A stretch of DNA of 23,955 nt, from the IMG/VR virus record IMGVR_UViG_3300000116_000222, positions 1 to 23,955 of that record. One strand, 5' to 3'. The stretch's first letter is position 1, and each line of letters opens with the position of its first letter. The position numbers were made by a program, and so were the translations under genes. Below are positions 14,180-22,636 of this stretch, one piece after another. The stretch comes from a virus. Under the pieces are notes generated by a model that was not told the origin of the DNA, did not search any database, and was given only the letters and a program-made list of their open reading frames with translations.

Positions 14180-17100
14180 TTAGTAACCTCCGCCACCACC
14201 TGCTCCACCACCACCATCAAATGTAGCTCCTGTAGGTAATACGTTAAAGTCTAATACTATGAATTCAGCTGTTTTGGCTGGTTGTAAATATATCGCGCCA
14301 ACTAATTGGTTTCTATCAATTACATCTGGTGTGTTATTGCCTTCGTCCATTTGTACTCTAAATGCATATAATCCTTGTCTTTGTTGTACTGATTCTAAAT
14401 ATGGATTAACAATATTTAAGAATCTATTTCTTGTAGCTTGTGTATTTTGTTCAAATACTAAGTATCTTGATGAACTTGCAATAAATTTCTTAAGAGCAAT
14501 CATTAATCTACGAACGTTAATTCTATCTAATGCTGTTGATCTTTCTTGTAATGTTTTCTGACCCCAAATACAAACTCCTGTTTGTGGGAATGTTGCAATT
14601 GGATTAATTTTAGCATCATATAAAACATCTCTTTCAGCTTGATTTAATCTCATTTTAGCTTCAATAACATTTCCTAATACACCTCTATTTAAACCTGCTG
14701 GTGCAAACCACTCTGCTGCTATTCTATCTGAAGCTGCTATAGCACCTGGTACAATTACTGAAGGCGGTACTAATACTGGCTTATTCTTGGCAGTATCTAA
14801 TACTTTAACCCATGGATAATATACTGCAGCGTAATTAGTGTCTAAACCTGCTACTTTACTTACTGCTGTGTTTACTGATGCTCCTACTTCATTTAAATCC
14901 ATTACGAAAAATGCATCTCCTCTTTCTTCACACATGTCAATACCCGCATTTGTAACTAATGGGTGTAATGAGTGAATAACACCTGGCATAGCTAACATAT
15001 TGATATCATATTCATCTTGGTTTGCAATTATATCTAATGCTTTTTTATATCCTGTGTATCCTGCTTTTGATGTTGTACTTAAATCAAATCCATATAAATT
15101 AGCTGCTGTGATATTAGCTCCAATTTGTTTTACAACATCTGAACTAATACCATCATCTCCACCTTGGAAAGGAACTGTAAATTTAAGTTGGTTTGCAGTT
15201 GGTCCTGTTGCTCCTGTTGAATCAATTGAAGCACTTAATGAACTTGTCCATAATGCTGAGTTTGCATGACCGTTATAATTTTCTACGTTAAAATCACCTG
15301 ATACATTTGCTGTGTTATTATCTGGTAATGGTTGTAAGAAATTTTCATTATCTGATGCTTTATCAATAAATTTAAATCCTAAATATGCTTTAGAACTATA
15401 ATTTCCACCTATTACTTGATCCCCTTCATAAGAAGCTGATGGGAAAGCCATGTCTATACCAAATGAACTTGTATTTATAGTATTTCTTACTGCTTTAAAT
15501 CCTTTAGGAGATAATTTAGGTGAAAGTGCTCTTTCTTCTACTGCATTTGATACTTCTATTCTAATATAATTTGAAATATTTGGATAATTTCCAAGTAATT
15601 CAACTTTTCCTAATGTATCATTATATTGTGGGTATCTATCTCCAATTGATCTCGCAATATATCTTGGAGAATCTGGATCTAAGGATACATTATTAAATTG
15701 TTCTAAAATAACAGGAGCTTTATCTTTATCACCTGTTTTTCTTATAATAACTGAAAATTGTGAATATTGTTCAATACCATCAATGTCTCCTGGCTCCTTT
15801 AAATTTGCAATTGAAACCTTATAATCATGACATAAATGTTTTCCATGATCTAAAGTATGAACTTTAAATAATTCTTTTGTTGTTTTATTAACATCTAAAA
15901 ACTGTGAAGTAATAAATGGTGTAGAAGCATATCCATATCCTTCTGTTTGACCAATTTCTCCACTATATACCATATCAGTCGATTGTGTAACAAATAAAAC
16001 TGATTTTCCTGATGATAATTGATATCCTGATACATCTGTACCTTCCTGAGTTATAGCTACTGAGGCTGTTGTTGCACCAAAAGATGTAAATGCTGCAGCT
16101 GTTGTAAATCCTGCATCATTACTTGTAACAGTTACTTTAAAACCTGTAGTATCTATAGATGCTGAAAAACCTGCTATACCAAGTTGATCAGATGATGTAT
16201 TATCATTATGTAAACCATTGATTGCATCTCTAGTTGCTTGAGCTAATTGTTCTCCTGTAATTGTTCCCGCTAATACTGCGTAAGTATCTAAATTAATTGG
16301 AACTGCTGATCCAGTTGTTCCTGTTGCAGGAGTTGCATCTATTGATGTGTCTACTGTTGCTCCTGCTACTGGTGTAGGGATTAATCCTGAACCAGAGAAG
16401 AATAATGTGTGTGAATATGCTGCTGAAGAATGTGTTAAATCTTCATCGTCTGAAATTTGTAAGAAAATTGCACCCGAAGCTTGCAATGTCATATTTACTA
16501 AACTTGAAGTACGGAATGTTGCATTAGCGAAAGTAATGTCTACATTTTCTGCTTTAGTACTAAAAATAGATGTTTGTAAGTTCTTAAAATTTAAGTATGT
16601 GTATCCAGGAGTACCTGCGTAAGCATTTGCTCCTGTTTTACTATTATTTGGATTACTACCTAACTGCTTAAATACATAATTTTTATTAGCAGGATTCATT
16701 GAAACAGATGACAATGTTGTAGTAGTAACGTTAGTTCCTTGAAGTGTTAAACCAAAATTTTCTGATAAATCTGGTCCTATATGAGTATTAATAGATGCTG
16801 ATTGCATTGTTGAATCCCCTAAAGAAGGTTTAGCTAATGCTTTAGAAGGATAAACTGCACCTAACATTACATGCTTTCCTGATGAACCCGAAGCTGCTAG
16901 TACAAAAAATTCATTAGTACCATTAGCATATGTGTAACCACCTCCTGCTAACACTCTACATACAGTAACGGATCCTGCGTTTTTTAAGTATTCTCTAACT
17001 GTTTGTGGGACATAAGTTTCTGAACTTATAGGTCCGAATCTTCTTTCATATTCTGCGAAACTTCTTACTACTGTTGGTACAAACGCAGGACCTTTTTCCG

Positions 17101-17203
17101 TTGGTCCAATAATTGCAGCGCCAATTGCGCCAACTCCTTGTGGTAAGAATGATAGGTCGTTTTCTCTTGTAAATACACCTGGTGAAATAATTTGTTCTGC
17201 CAT
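14180..17203 (-). CDS. 18: Contractile tail sheath protein, T4 gp18-like, enlarged (1007 aa)
   Basis: The N-terminus ISPGVFTRENDLSFLPQGVG (5-24) followed by AAIIGPTEKGPAFVPTVV (28-45) and YERRFGP is diagnostic of myovirus sheath proteins. The central sheath core includes YKKALDIIANQDEYDINMLA (about 710-730) and MPGVIHSL. The C-terminal domain has GVCIWGQKTLQERSTALDRI (about 880-900), RRLMIALKKFIASSSRYLVF and QLVGAIYLQPAKTAEFIVLD, which form the inner ring contacting the tube. T4 gp18 has 659 aa; the extra length seems to lie between about residues 120 and 460, rich in Thr, Ser, Ala and Gly, probably surface-exposed domains. The protein ends GGGGAGGGGGY. One candidate promoter lies 40 bases and another about 100 bases before the start. 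Confidence 0.95.
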   Translation of the reverse strand: MAEQIISPGVFTRENDLSFLPQGVGAIGAAIIGPTEKGPAFVPTVVRSFAEYERRFGPISSETYVPQTVREYLKNAGSVTVCRVLAGGGYTYANGTNEFFVLAASGSSGKHVMLGAVYPSKALAKPSLGDSTMQSASINTHIGPDLSENFGLTLQGTNVTTTTLSSVSMNPANKNYVFKQLGSNPNNSKTGANAYAGTPGYTYLNFKNLQTSIFSTKAENVDITFANATFRTSSLVNMTLQASGAIFLQISDDEDLTHSSAAYSHTLFFSGSGLIPTPVAGATVDTSIDATPATGTTGSAVPINLDTYAVLAGTITGEQLAQATRDAINGLHNDNTSSDQLGIAGFSASIDTTGFKVTVTSNDAGFTTAAAFTSFGATTASVAITQEGTDVSGYQLSSGKSVLFVTQSTDMVYSGEIGQTEGYGYASTPFITSQFLDVNKTTKELFKVHTLDHGKHLCHDYKVSIANLKEPGDIDGIEQYSQFSVIIRKTGDKDKAPVILEQFNNVSLDPDSPRYIARSIGDRYPQYNDTLGKVELLGNYPNISNYIRIEVSNAVEERALSPKLSPKGFKAVRNTINTSSFGIDMAFPSASYEGDQVIGGNYSSKAYLGFKFIDKASDNENFLQPLPDNNTANVSGDFNVENYNGHANSALWTSSLSASIDSTGATGPTANQLKFTVPFQGGDDGISSDVVKQIGANITAANLYGFDLSTTSKAGYTGYKKALDIIANQDEYDINMLAMPGVIHSLHPLVTNAGIDMCEERGDAFFVMDLNEVGASVNTAVSKVAGLDTNYAAVYYPWVKVLDTAKNKPVLVPPSVIVPGAIAASDRIAAEWFAPAGLNRGVLGNVIEAKMRLNQAERDVLYDAKINPIATFPQTGVCIWGQKTLQERSTALDRINVRRLMIALKKFIASSSRYLVFEQNTQATRNRFLNIVNPYLESVQQRQGLYAFRVQMDEGNNTPDVIDRNQLVGAIYLQPAKTAEFIVLDFNVLPTGATFDGGGGAGGGGGY

Positions 17204-17240
17204 CTTATATTTTATTTAATAATGTTATGTCTTCGATTGG

Positions 17241-17255
17241 TTCTATCATAAATAT
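17241..17255 (-). promoter_or_regulatory. Candidate late promoter of the sheath gene (proximal)
   Basis: Sense ATATTTAT, GATA, GAA; recurrent element with a predicted leader of about 40 nt. It lies in the 133-base gap between the 97-aa gene and the sheath gene. Confidence 0.57.
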
Positions 17256-17304
17256 AAAAGAAAAATACAAACCCAAACAAAGTGGTTATCTAATTTATAA
17301 CCTA

Positions 17305-17319
17305 ATCATTGATAAATAT
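17305..17319 (-). promoter_or_regulatory. Possible second (distal) sheath promoter
   Basis: Sense ATATTTAT, CAAT, GAT: the 8-base core is exact but the GAA part is imperfect. It lies 17 bases after the stop of the 97-aa gene and about 100 bases before the sheath start. Weaker than the other copies. Confidence 0.35.
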
Positions 17320-17336
17320 AAGATGATTTTTAAAAA

Positions 17337-17630
17337 CTATTCTGCAGGAGTAAAGGTTCCTGTTTCTATATCAAGAGATCCTTTACCATATTTATCTGAT
17401 AAAGATTTTGCTATGTTAATTTCTTCTTTTTCTAATTCACTTAACTGTTTTTTTACCTCATTTTCAGCTTCTTCTAATTTAAGTTTATTAATAGCTAGCT
17501 GACCAAACTGAATTGTTGTTTGATTAACACGTGCTTGAAGATTTCTTAATTTTTCAATTTCTTCATTTGTAAATTGAATTGGACTTTTTTTAATGTCTGT
17601 AGGTGTAGGGATTTTATCTTTTACTGCCAT
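17337..17630 (-). CDS. Small coiled-coil phage protein of unknown function (97 aa)
   Basis: The protein is mostly one predicted helix: FTNEEIEKLRNLQARVNQTT (20-39), then FGQLAINKLKLEEAENEVKK (42-61) and QLSELEKEEINIAKSLSDKY, ending GKGSLDIETGTFTP. Heptad-spaced Leu/Ile point to a coiled coil. The closing YGxGxxDxxTxxFTP is a pattern I have seen in small conserved proteins of marine phages, without a known function. There is no transmembrane segment. It is preceded by its own candidate promoter (17651-17665) and stands alone between fibre and sheath genes. The ATG follows AATAATAAAAGTT with no Shine-Dalgarno. It could be an assembly or scaffold helper; this is speculation. Confidence 0.78.
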   Translation of the reverse strand: MAVKDKIPTPTDIKKSPIQFTNEEIEKLRNLQARVNQTTIQFGQLAINKLKLEEAENEVKKQLSELEKEEINIAKSLSDKYGKGSLDIETGTFTPAE

Positions 17631-17650
17631 AACTTTTATTATTGATTAAT

Positions 17651-17672
17651 TTCGGATATACATATATGTAAA
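17651..17672 (-). promoter_or_regulatory. Candidate promoter of the 97-aa gene (palindromic variant)
   Basis: Sense ATATGTAT, ATCC, GAA, with the perfect palindrome TACATATATGTA at 17659-17670. Matches the element before the gp26-like gene at 21 of 22 bases. Predicted leader about 23 nt. It starts at the base next to the stop codon of the 676-aa fibre gene. Confidence 0.55.
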
Positions 17673-19703
17673 TTAGAAAGACCCACCATTTATTGTAATA
17701 ATATCTGAAGAAAGAGCTATTATATTACCACTTGCACTTATAACGCCTGAGGAAGTAATTGACCCTATAAAATTATGTGAATCGTCTGCAGAATCACCAA
17801 ATACAGTAGATCCTGAGGATACACTATGTACAATTATACTTTCAGATACAATATAAGATTGTGCTATAACTGCTCCTGAAGCTTTTATATTACCATCTAC
17901 TGTTAATTTTTCATCAGGTATATTTGTTCCTATTCCTACTCTATCATTACCAGCATCTATGAAGAATAAGTTAGCATTATTGTTTCCTTCTATTCTAAAA
18001 TCTATATCATTACTAGATTCATTAAAAACAACACCTGTGTTACTTAATTTTAAAACTTGTGAAGTGTTTGAGTAAAAATCAATGTCAACCCCACTATTAG
18101 AAAAGTCTATTCTTGTTTGTGAGTTTTCTGATCCTCTTGGCTGTATAAAACCTGAAGTTCGAATACTACCAAGAACATTTAATGATCCAGTTATTTGATG
18201 TTCATTACCCGCGTCTATTAAGAATCTTTGTGTTGCTGCACCTTCTTTACCCGCAACACTAAAAATTAAGTCTGCTTGAACCCCTGTAGCATTAACATCA
18301 CTTACAACTGCTTTAATTACTGCTGTTTCTCCCGTTCCTCTAGGATTAAAGGCTAAACTTGAACCTGATTGTGCTACCCATCTCATGGCACCTAACGTGT
18401 CTCCTGTATTTGGTGGGGTTATAAGTCCTTTTTTTTCACCTATAGCTATTATTTTTGCTTGTAAATCGGGGGTTTGTGAATTAAAAAAACTAACTGCTGC
18501 GGCATCATTTACAAGAGGTACACTGTTGAGTATTAGAGCTATATTTGCAGCTGTTATTTCAACTCCTCTTGAATAATTTAAAATAAATTCACTACCTGTT
18601 GTTGCTGATTCTGGGGTTTTATCAAAACTTTCAATATTACCTTCAGTGTTAATTTTTAGTCCTTTTTTTTCCTTTACTCTTTGAATTTGAAATTCATCTG
18701 CTCTAATATCAACGTTAGTTAAAGGGTCTTTAGTTCCTATTCCTAATTTTAATACTGCTGGGGAATTTTTTGATGAAGATATATAAAGAGGTATTAAATC
18801 TTCTTCTGATCCAGCAGATTGAGAAGGTACCATAAATTCAAAACTTATTTTATCAATTGGATCTATTCTTTGAATTAAAGAAGCTGAAGCCTCAGGTACT
18901 TTCCCTTCAAAAAAAGGTTGATTTTTTGCTCCAGAACCTGATGTGATAATATTATATTTAAATGTATTAGGTGAACTTCCTATTTTAAAAGAAGAACCTA
19001 TCATCATTCCTCCTACTTGTGCTTGTGTACCTGAAAAATCAGGTAAAGCTACAGAACTACTATTTATACTAGTTATAGTAAATTTTCCTTCAGAACCATC
19101 AGTCAATGAATTGGTTCCTAAAGAGGCAGAATTTCTAACTTTAAAACCAGAACCTATAGTCATATTTCCTATAGAAGCTGTTAAAGAAACTAAGTTACTT
19201 CCATCATTTATTAAAGCTGCATTAAATGAATTATTAAATGCGGGGGTTTCATTTAATGCTTCTACTGTTCTATATGCTACTAGAAACGAATCATCATTAC
19301 TGTTTATAGGAATATCTACTAAGGTATCGTTTGAAAGGGTATTTGAAAATTTTAAATCTGTTAAGTCATCATCTTCATCTGTAGCATTTGTTTTTGCTAA
19401 TTGGGAAATATTGGATTTATCTGAAGCAAAAGAAGAACTATTTATATATCTTAAAACTAATCTTTTATTGTTTTCAGTATCTTTACCCCCGTTATTTAAA
19501 GTAATTATACCAAATGCATTTATAGTAGTAAGCTTAGTTAATCTATTATTAAAATTAGAAGAACATGTTATTGCTAAAACTTGAGGTATTGAAGCTGATA
19601 TAGCTGTGTTAGAATCCGTTTTAGATCCTGAAGATATAAAAACTATACTACCAGAGTCATTAGATATATTTATCTGATTTTTATTTATGCTATAAATAGT
19701 CAT
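17673..19703 (-). CDS. Fibre-like protein with GIGT and ASG repeats (676 aa)
   Basis: The N-terminal half (1-300) is Ser/Thr/Asn-rich beta-type sequence without a family I can name. From about 315 come fibre-shaft signatures: LGIGTKDPLTNVDI (about 316-330) and DRVGIGTNIPDEKLTVDGNI (about 585-605), the V-GIGT-x(2)-P-x(3)-L-x-V motif common in phage fibres. The C-terminal part has a cassette (about 614-659) starting QSYIVSESI and running through FGDSADDSHNFIG to ISASG, closely related to the N-terminal part of the 239-aa protein at 22662-23381. Both proteins end INGG(S/T)F. It overlaps nothing and starts 2 bases after the S74 fibre gene, so it belongs to the same operon. A tail fibre or fibre-associated virion protein is likely; the exact position on the virion is not shown. 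Confidence 0.75.
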   Translation of the reverse strand: MTIYSINKNQINISNDSGSIVFISSGSKTDSNTAISASIPQVLAITCSSNFNNRLTKLTTINAFGIITLNNGGKDTENNKRLVLRYINSSSFASDKSNISQLAKTNATDEDDDLTDLKFSNTLSNDTLVDIPINSNDDSFLVAYRTVEALNETPAFNNSFNAALINDGSNLVSLTASIGNMTIGSGFKVRNSASLGTNSLTDGSEGKFTITSINSSSVALPDFSGTQAQVGGMMIGSSFKIGSSPNTFKYNIITSGSGAKNQPFFEGKVPEASASLIQRIDPIDKISFEFMVPSQSAGSEEDLIPLYISSSKNSPAVLKLGIGTKDPLTNVDIRADEFQIQRVKEKKGLKINTEGNIESFDKTPESATTGSEFILNYSRGVEITAANIALILNSVPLVNDAAAVSFFNSQTPDLQAKIIAIGEKKGLITPPNTGDTLGAMRWVAQSGSSLAFNPRGTGETAVIKAVVSDVNATGVQADLIFSVAGKEGAATQRFLIDAGNEHQITGSLNVLGSIRTSGFIQPRGSENSQTRIDFSNSGVDIDFYSNTSQVLKLSNTGVVFNESSNDIDFRIEGNNNANLFFIDAGNDRVGIGTNIPDEKLTVDGNIKASGAVIAQSYIVSESIIVHSVSSGSTVFGDSADDSHNFIGSITSSGVISASGNIIALSSDIITINGGSF
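17727..17864 (-). repeat. Fibre cassette copy B (shared with 23100-23231)
   Basis: Encodes AQSYIVSESI through ISASG in the 676-aa protein. Near 17836-17864 the DNA is almost identical to about 23200-23231 (ATTATACTTTCAGATAC and ATATAAGATTGTGC are shared), so this is a true duplicated segment rather than only similar composition. Confidence 0.8.
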
Positions 19704-19705
19704 TT

Positions 19706-20584
19706 TTAAGGTTTAAATAAAGATTTAAGTTCATCTATTTGTTTTTGTTGTTCTTTAATACACTCTACTAATAAAGGTATAATTCTATTATACTTAATAG
19801 TTTTATACTCATTATCAAAGGGTGCAGGTTCAATTGCTTGAGGAATTATTTGTTCTATTTCTTGGGCTATCATTCCTATTTCATTTGTCTTTCTACTAGG
19901 ATTAAAACCTTTTTCTTCTACATCTTTTTTCCAATCATAATAAACACCTCTTAATTGTTTAATTTTATCTAAGGGATTAGGTATTTCTATTATATTTTCT
20001 TTTAAACGTTTATCTGAAGCAAATTCTATAACATCACCATCTGTTTCTATTTTTCCTGCAGATGATCCGTGTGCCTTAACATTAAGATTTCCATATACTT
20101 CTATTAATGTATTAGTATCAGTATTTTTAAGTACAATTCTTGATTTTGATGTGTCTCTATTACATCTTAAATCTAAATCAGTATTATAGGAACTAATTTT
20201 CCCCGTATTCACACTTATTTGATCATTAAAATAATATCCTAGTGAAGCACCCTGTTGCATAAAATGACAAAAAGAACTATTAGCTGGTCCTACATCAATA
20301 TGACCAAAAGAAGATACAATTCTTAAAGTACCCTGAGTAGCATCATCTCTTTTTCCTATTTGGACAGTAGAACCATCAGATGGTGTGCTGGGGACATTTG
20401 ATAAAATTATAGGATCATTTGTGGTACTTTCTTGTAAGGCATTTAAATCAAGAGTAGTAGCTACTTTAAAAATAGATTGATTTGCTTTATAATATAAGTC
20501 TCCCTTCTTATCATCAATTACTAAAATTTTGGAATTAATTTCAGTTAGTGAAGGGGCTCTAAATTTTATTTTAACATTATTCAT
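19706..20584 (-). CDS. Tail fibre/spike with C-terminal S74 self-cleaving chaperone (292 aa)
   Basis: Residues 1-185 form a fibre-like beta part, including ATQGTLRIVSSFGHIDVGP and the strand-rich SRIVLKNTDTNTLIEVYGNL. From residue 186 the protein is an intramolecular chaperone of auto-processing fibres (Peptidase_S74): FASDKRLKENI (188-198) holds the catalytic pair Ser190 and Lys195 in the S-D-x-R-x-K arrangement of endosialidase-type chaperones. It continues with LRGVYYDWKK, GMIAQEIEQIIPQAI (237-251), YNRIIPLLVECIKEQQKQID and a terminal coiled coil. The family rule is that the domain trimerises the fibre, then cuts itself off just before the Ser, here Ala189|Ser190. It may fold other fibre proteins of this operon only if they interact; that is speculation. 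It begins 17 bases after the 164-aa gene. Confidence 0.9.
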   Translation of the reverse strand: MNNVKIKFRAPSLTEINSKILVIDDKKGDLYYKANQSIFKVATTLDLNALQESTTNDPIILSNVPSTPSDGSTVQIGKRDDATQGTLRIVSSFGHIDVGPANSSFCHFMQQGASLGYYFNDQISVNTGKISSYNTDLDLRCNRDTSKSRIVLKNTDTNTLIEVYGNLNVKAHGSSAGKIETDGDVIEFASDKRLKENIIEIPNPLDKIKQLRGVYYDWKKDVEEKGFNPSRKTNEIGMIAQEIEQIIPQAIEPAPFDNEYKTIKYNRIIPLLVECIKEQQKQIDELKSLFKP

Positions 20585-20601
20585 TACTTATTTATTATGA
20601 G

Positions 20602-21096
20602 TTAACTCATTGTTATGTCTGCTGTTTTTGTTACTCTACCATGAGTTACAGTAAACGTTAATGTATAAACACCTCTACTCTCTGCTACTGTTGCTTTAAG
20701 TGTCATCCCTGTAGTAACAGATAAATCTGTTTCAGTGCCTACCTTTGCTGTATTTGCTGTTATAGCATTTGCTTGAGAAGTTGATATTCCTGTCTTTGCA
20801 GTATTAGCTGTTATTGCTGAAGCTTGTGAAGTTGATATCGTTGTGGTATTACCAGCCTTTGCATTTCCAGATTCTGTTCCAATAGTTAATACTGTCTTAT
20901 CTGAATTCGTATTTACAGCATCGATACACTCATCTATTTTTTTATTTATATATTGTAATGCATCATCATAAGGATTGTCGTTGTCTGTGGTATCGTCAAA
21001 TCTTTCAGTTATTATTGCTAGTTTTTTTGTTCCTTTTGACTTATTAAACTTACTGTCTGTTTCGTTTGCTATATCATTTGATTTTCTAATTGCCAT
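20602..21096 (-). CDS. Fibre-associated protein with 17-aa tandem repeats (164 aa)
   Basis: The N-terminal 65 residues are charged (KSKGTKKLAIITERFDDTTD, 19-38) and include LQYINKKIDECIDAVN (47-62), a likely helix. Two near-identical 17-residue units follow at 87-103 (ISTSQASAITANTAKTG) and 104-120 (ISTSQANAITANTAKVG); SQAxAITANTAK repeats are common in fibre proteins of marine phages and probably form a trimeric coiled coil. The C-terminal 44 residues form an immunoglobulin-like set of strands (GVYTLTFTVTHGRVTKTADI). It is short, so it may be a connector or a fibre tip. It lies 7 bases after the 510-aa fibre gene and 17 bases before the S74 fibre gene. The exact role is unknown. Confidence 0.7.
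   Translation of the reverse strand: MAIRKSNDIANETDSKFNKSKGTKKLAIITERFDDTTDNDNPYDDALQYINKKIDECIDAVNTNSDKTVLTIGTESGNAKAGNTTTISTSQASAITANTAKTGISTSQANAITANTAKVGTETDLSVTTGMTLKATVAESRGVYTLTFTVTHGRVTKTADITMS
20737..20838 (-). repeat. Two 51-bp coding tandem repeats
   Basis: Codons 87-120 of the 164-aa protein are two adjacent 51-bp units encoding ISTSQA(S/N)AITANTAK(T/V)G. The protein copies differ at two of 17 positions. Confidence 0.8.
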
Positions 21097-21103
21097 AATT
21101 TAT

Positions 21104-22636
21104 TTATTTTGCTATTCTATATTGTACTGCTAATTGGAAGTCGTAACCTGTTGTACCAGCTGCATCTGATGTTTTCTTGAATCTAGGATAAAGCATTGTC
21201 ATCGCACCAACAGGTATTGCAAATTGATCTCTTCTGTCTAATACGTAAAAATTATTCGCACTTGCTATTGTTATTGTTTGGGCCCCTTCTGCTTCTACTA
21301 GGGTTTGTGACGTACTCGTTACGTTACCATCCCACATACCATCACTATATACTAAAGTAAAAGATATGTTATCATTTGTACCTCTTCCTTGTATGTTTAA
21401 ATGATATCCTGTCAATATAGCTTTATAAGGTAATTTAAAACCAGAATTCATTGTAGATTGTTTTGATGTTATTGTTGTAGAACTTGTTCCTAAATCTCTA
21501 TTCCAAAAATAATAATTAGTTCCTTGTGGGTTAGGTCCAAAATAGTTTGTTGTATTATCATCAACAGTTAGTCTTGCAGTTGTTGACCAATATTGTTCAT
21601 TGTATGAGTAAACCTTTCCACTTGCACTTATATTACCTGAGGCTGTTATATTACCGTGGATTTCTGTTTGGCCTTCACTCTTTAAAGTTAATACACTATC
21701 ACCACCTTGGTTTTTAAATATTATATCATCACCAGCTACACTTGGAGAAATTACTTGAGCTCCATCAGTACCATCCATATCAAAATGTAACTGATTTGCA
21801 CCTGCATCTCTAAATCTAATATCACCTCCTGCAGAGTCTAGTCCTATAAAACCAGCAGAATCTAATATTATTCCTCCTCCTGTAGTCTGGTTTGTAATAG
21901 TGTCTACTTGAAGATCTTCTGTTATTATAGTTCCACTTGCACTTATATTTCCTGAGGCTGTTATATGTCCTGTGGTTCTAAATTCGCTTGCGCTAATATA
22001 ACTAGTTGCTTCTATATTACCTGAAGCTGTTACATTAGTCGTATTAACATTTGCTATTGTGCCTAAAGTTGCGGTACCTGTTGTAGTTATGGCTCCTGAT
22101 CCTACATCTATTGAAGTAAATCCTGAAGTTATTGATCCAGCGTTTAATGCTCCTACTGTTACTATGTTTGCATGTCCTGTAATTGGAGCAAATGCATCAT
22201 TTATAAGAGTACTACCTTGAGCTAACCTAACTCCAGTTACTATTCCACTTGAACTTATATTACCTGAGGATGTTATATGAGAAGTAAATGTTGATGTACC
22301 TGTAACTTTTAAATTATTTCCACCTGTCGGAATTGCTGAACTACCAAGAGTTAGTATACCTTCTATTTTGTTTAAACCAGTACCACTAGTAAATAATTCA
22401 CCTGAAGCTACTATATCATCACTTGAAACAATATGTTCTGCTGTTATTGTTCCACTTGAACTTATATTACCTGAGGCTGTTATGTTGGTAAAAGATTCTA
22501 ATTGTTTTGTTGTATTAGTAGAACCAGAACCATAATAAACTAAACCATTATCTATATTAATAGCAACTTCTCCTTGTGTTAAAGAAGAAGGTACTGCTGA
22601 TCCTGTTCCTGTTTTTAATTGTATTGTACTTGCCAT
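21104..22636 (-). CDS. Tail fibre-like protein with ASGNIS repeats and globular C-terminus (510 aa)
   Basis: The N-terminus STIQLKTGTGSAVPSSLTQG (3-22) followed by EVAINIDNGLVYYGSGS resembles the small N-terminal domain of many phage fibres and receptor-binding proteins (similar to that of Mtd). Residues 50-345 are a shaft built from repeats of the type ITASGNISASG separated by 20-80 residues; four near-identical DNA copies lie at 21618, 21933, 22245 and 22452. The last 165 residues (from about YSYNEQYWSTTARL) look like a separate globular beta-domain, with GTNYYFWNRDL and GTTGYDFQLAVQYRI, probably the receptor-binding or tip domain. It is the first gene after the candidate promoter 22647-22661. 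No C-type lectin signature or diversity-generating repeat was found. Confidence 0.8.
   Translation of the reverse strand: MASTIQLKTGTGSAVPSSLTQGEVAINIDNGLVYYGSGSTNTTKQLESFTNITASGNISSSGTITAEHIVSSDDIVASGELFTSGTGLNKIEGILTLGSSAIPTGGNNLKVTGTSTFTSHITSSGNISSSGIVTGVRLAQGSTLINDAFAPITGHANIVTVGALNAGSITSGFTSIDVGSGAITTTGTATLGTIANVNTTNVTASGNIEATSYISASEFRTTGHITASGNISASGTIITEDLQVDTITNQTTGGGIILDSAGFIGLDSAGGDIRFRDAGANQLHFDMDGTDGAQVISPSVAGDDIIFKNQGGDSVLTLKSEGQTEIHGNITASGNISASGKVYSYNEQYWSTTARLTVDDNTTNYFGPNPQGTNYYFWNRDLGTSSTTITSKQSTMNSGFKLPYKAILTGYHLNIQGRGTNDNISFTLVYSDGMWDGNVTSTSQTLVEAEGAQTITIASANNFYVLDRRDQFAIPVGAMTMLYPRFKKTSDAAGTTGYDFQLAVQYRIAK

Noticed and set aside
17227-17502. 91-aa plus-strand frame starting in the sheath/97-aa intergenic region
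   Set aside because: Mostly antisense to the 97-aa gene, no family resemblance; the intergenic part is explained by promoter-like elements facing the other way.
18943-19584. 213-aa open frame on the plus strand within the 676-aa fibre gene
   Set aside because: Antisense to a well-supported gene, rich in Leu/Ile/Pro as expected from complementing Ser/Asn/Lys/Glu codons, with no promoter or leader. It is a shadow.
21104-22636. Diversity-generating retroelement target in the Mtd-like fibre
   Set aside because: The N-terminus resembles Mtd, but no reverse transcriptase, template repeat or adenine-biased variable C-terminus is present in the window.
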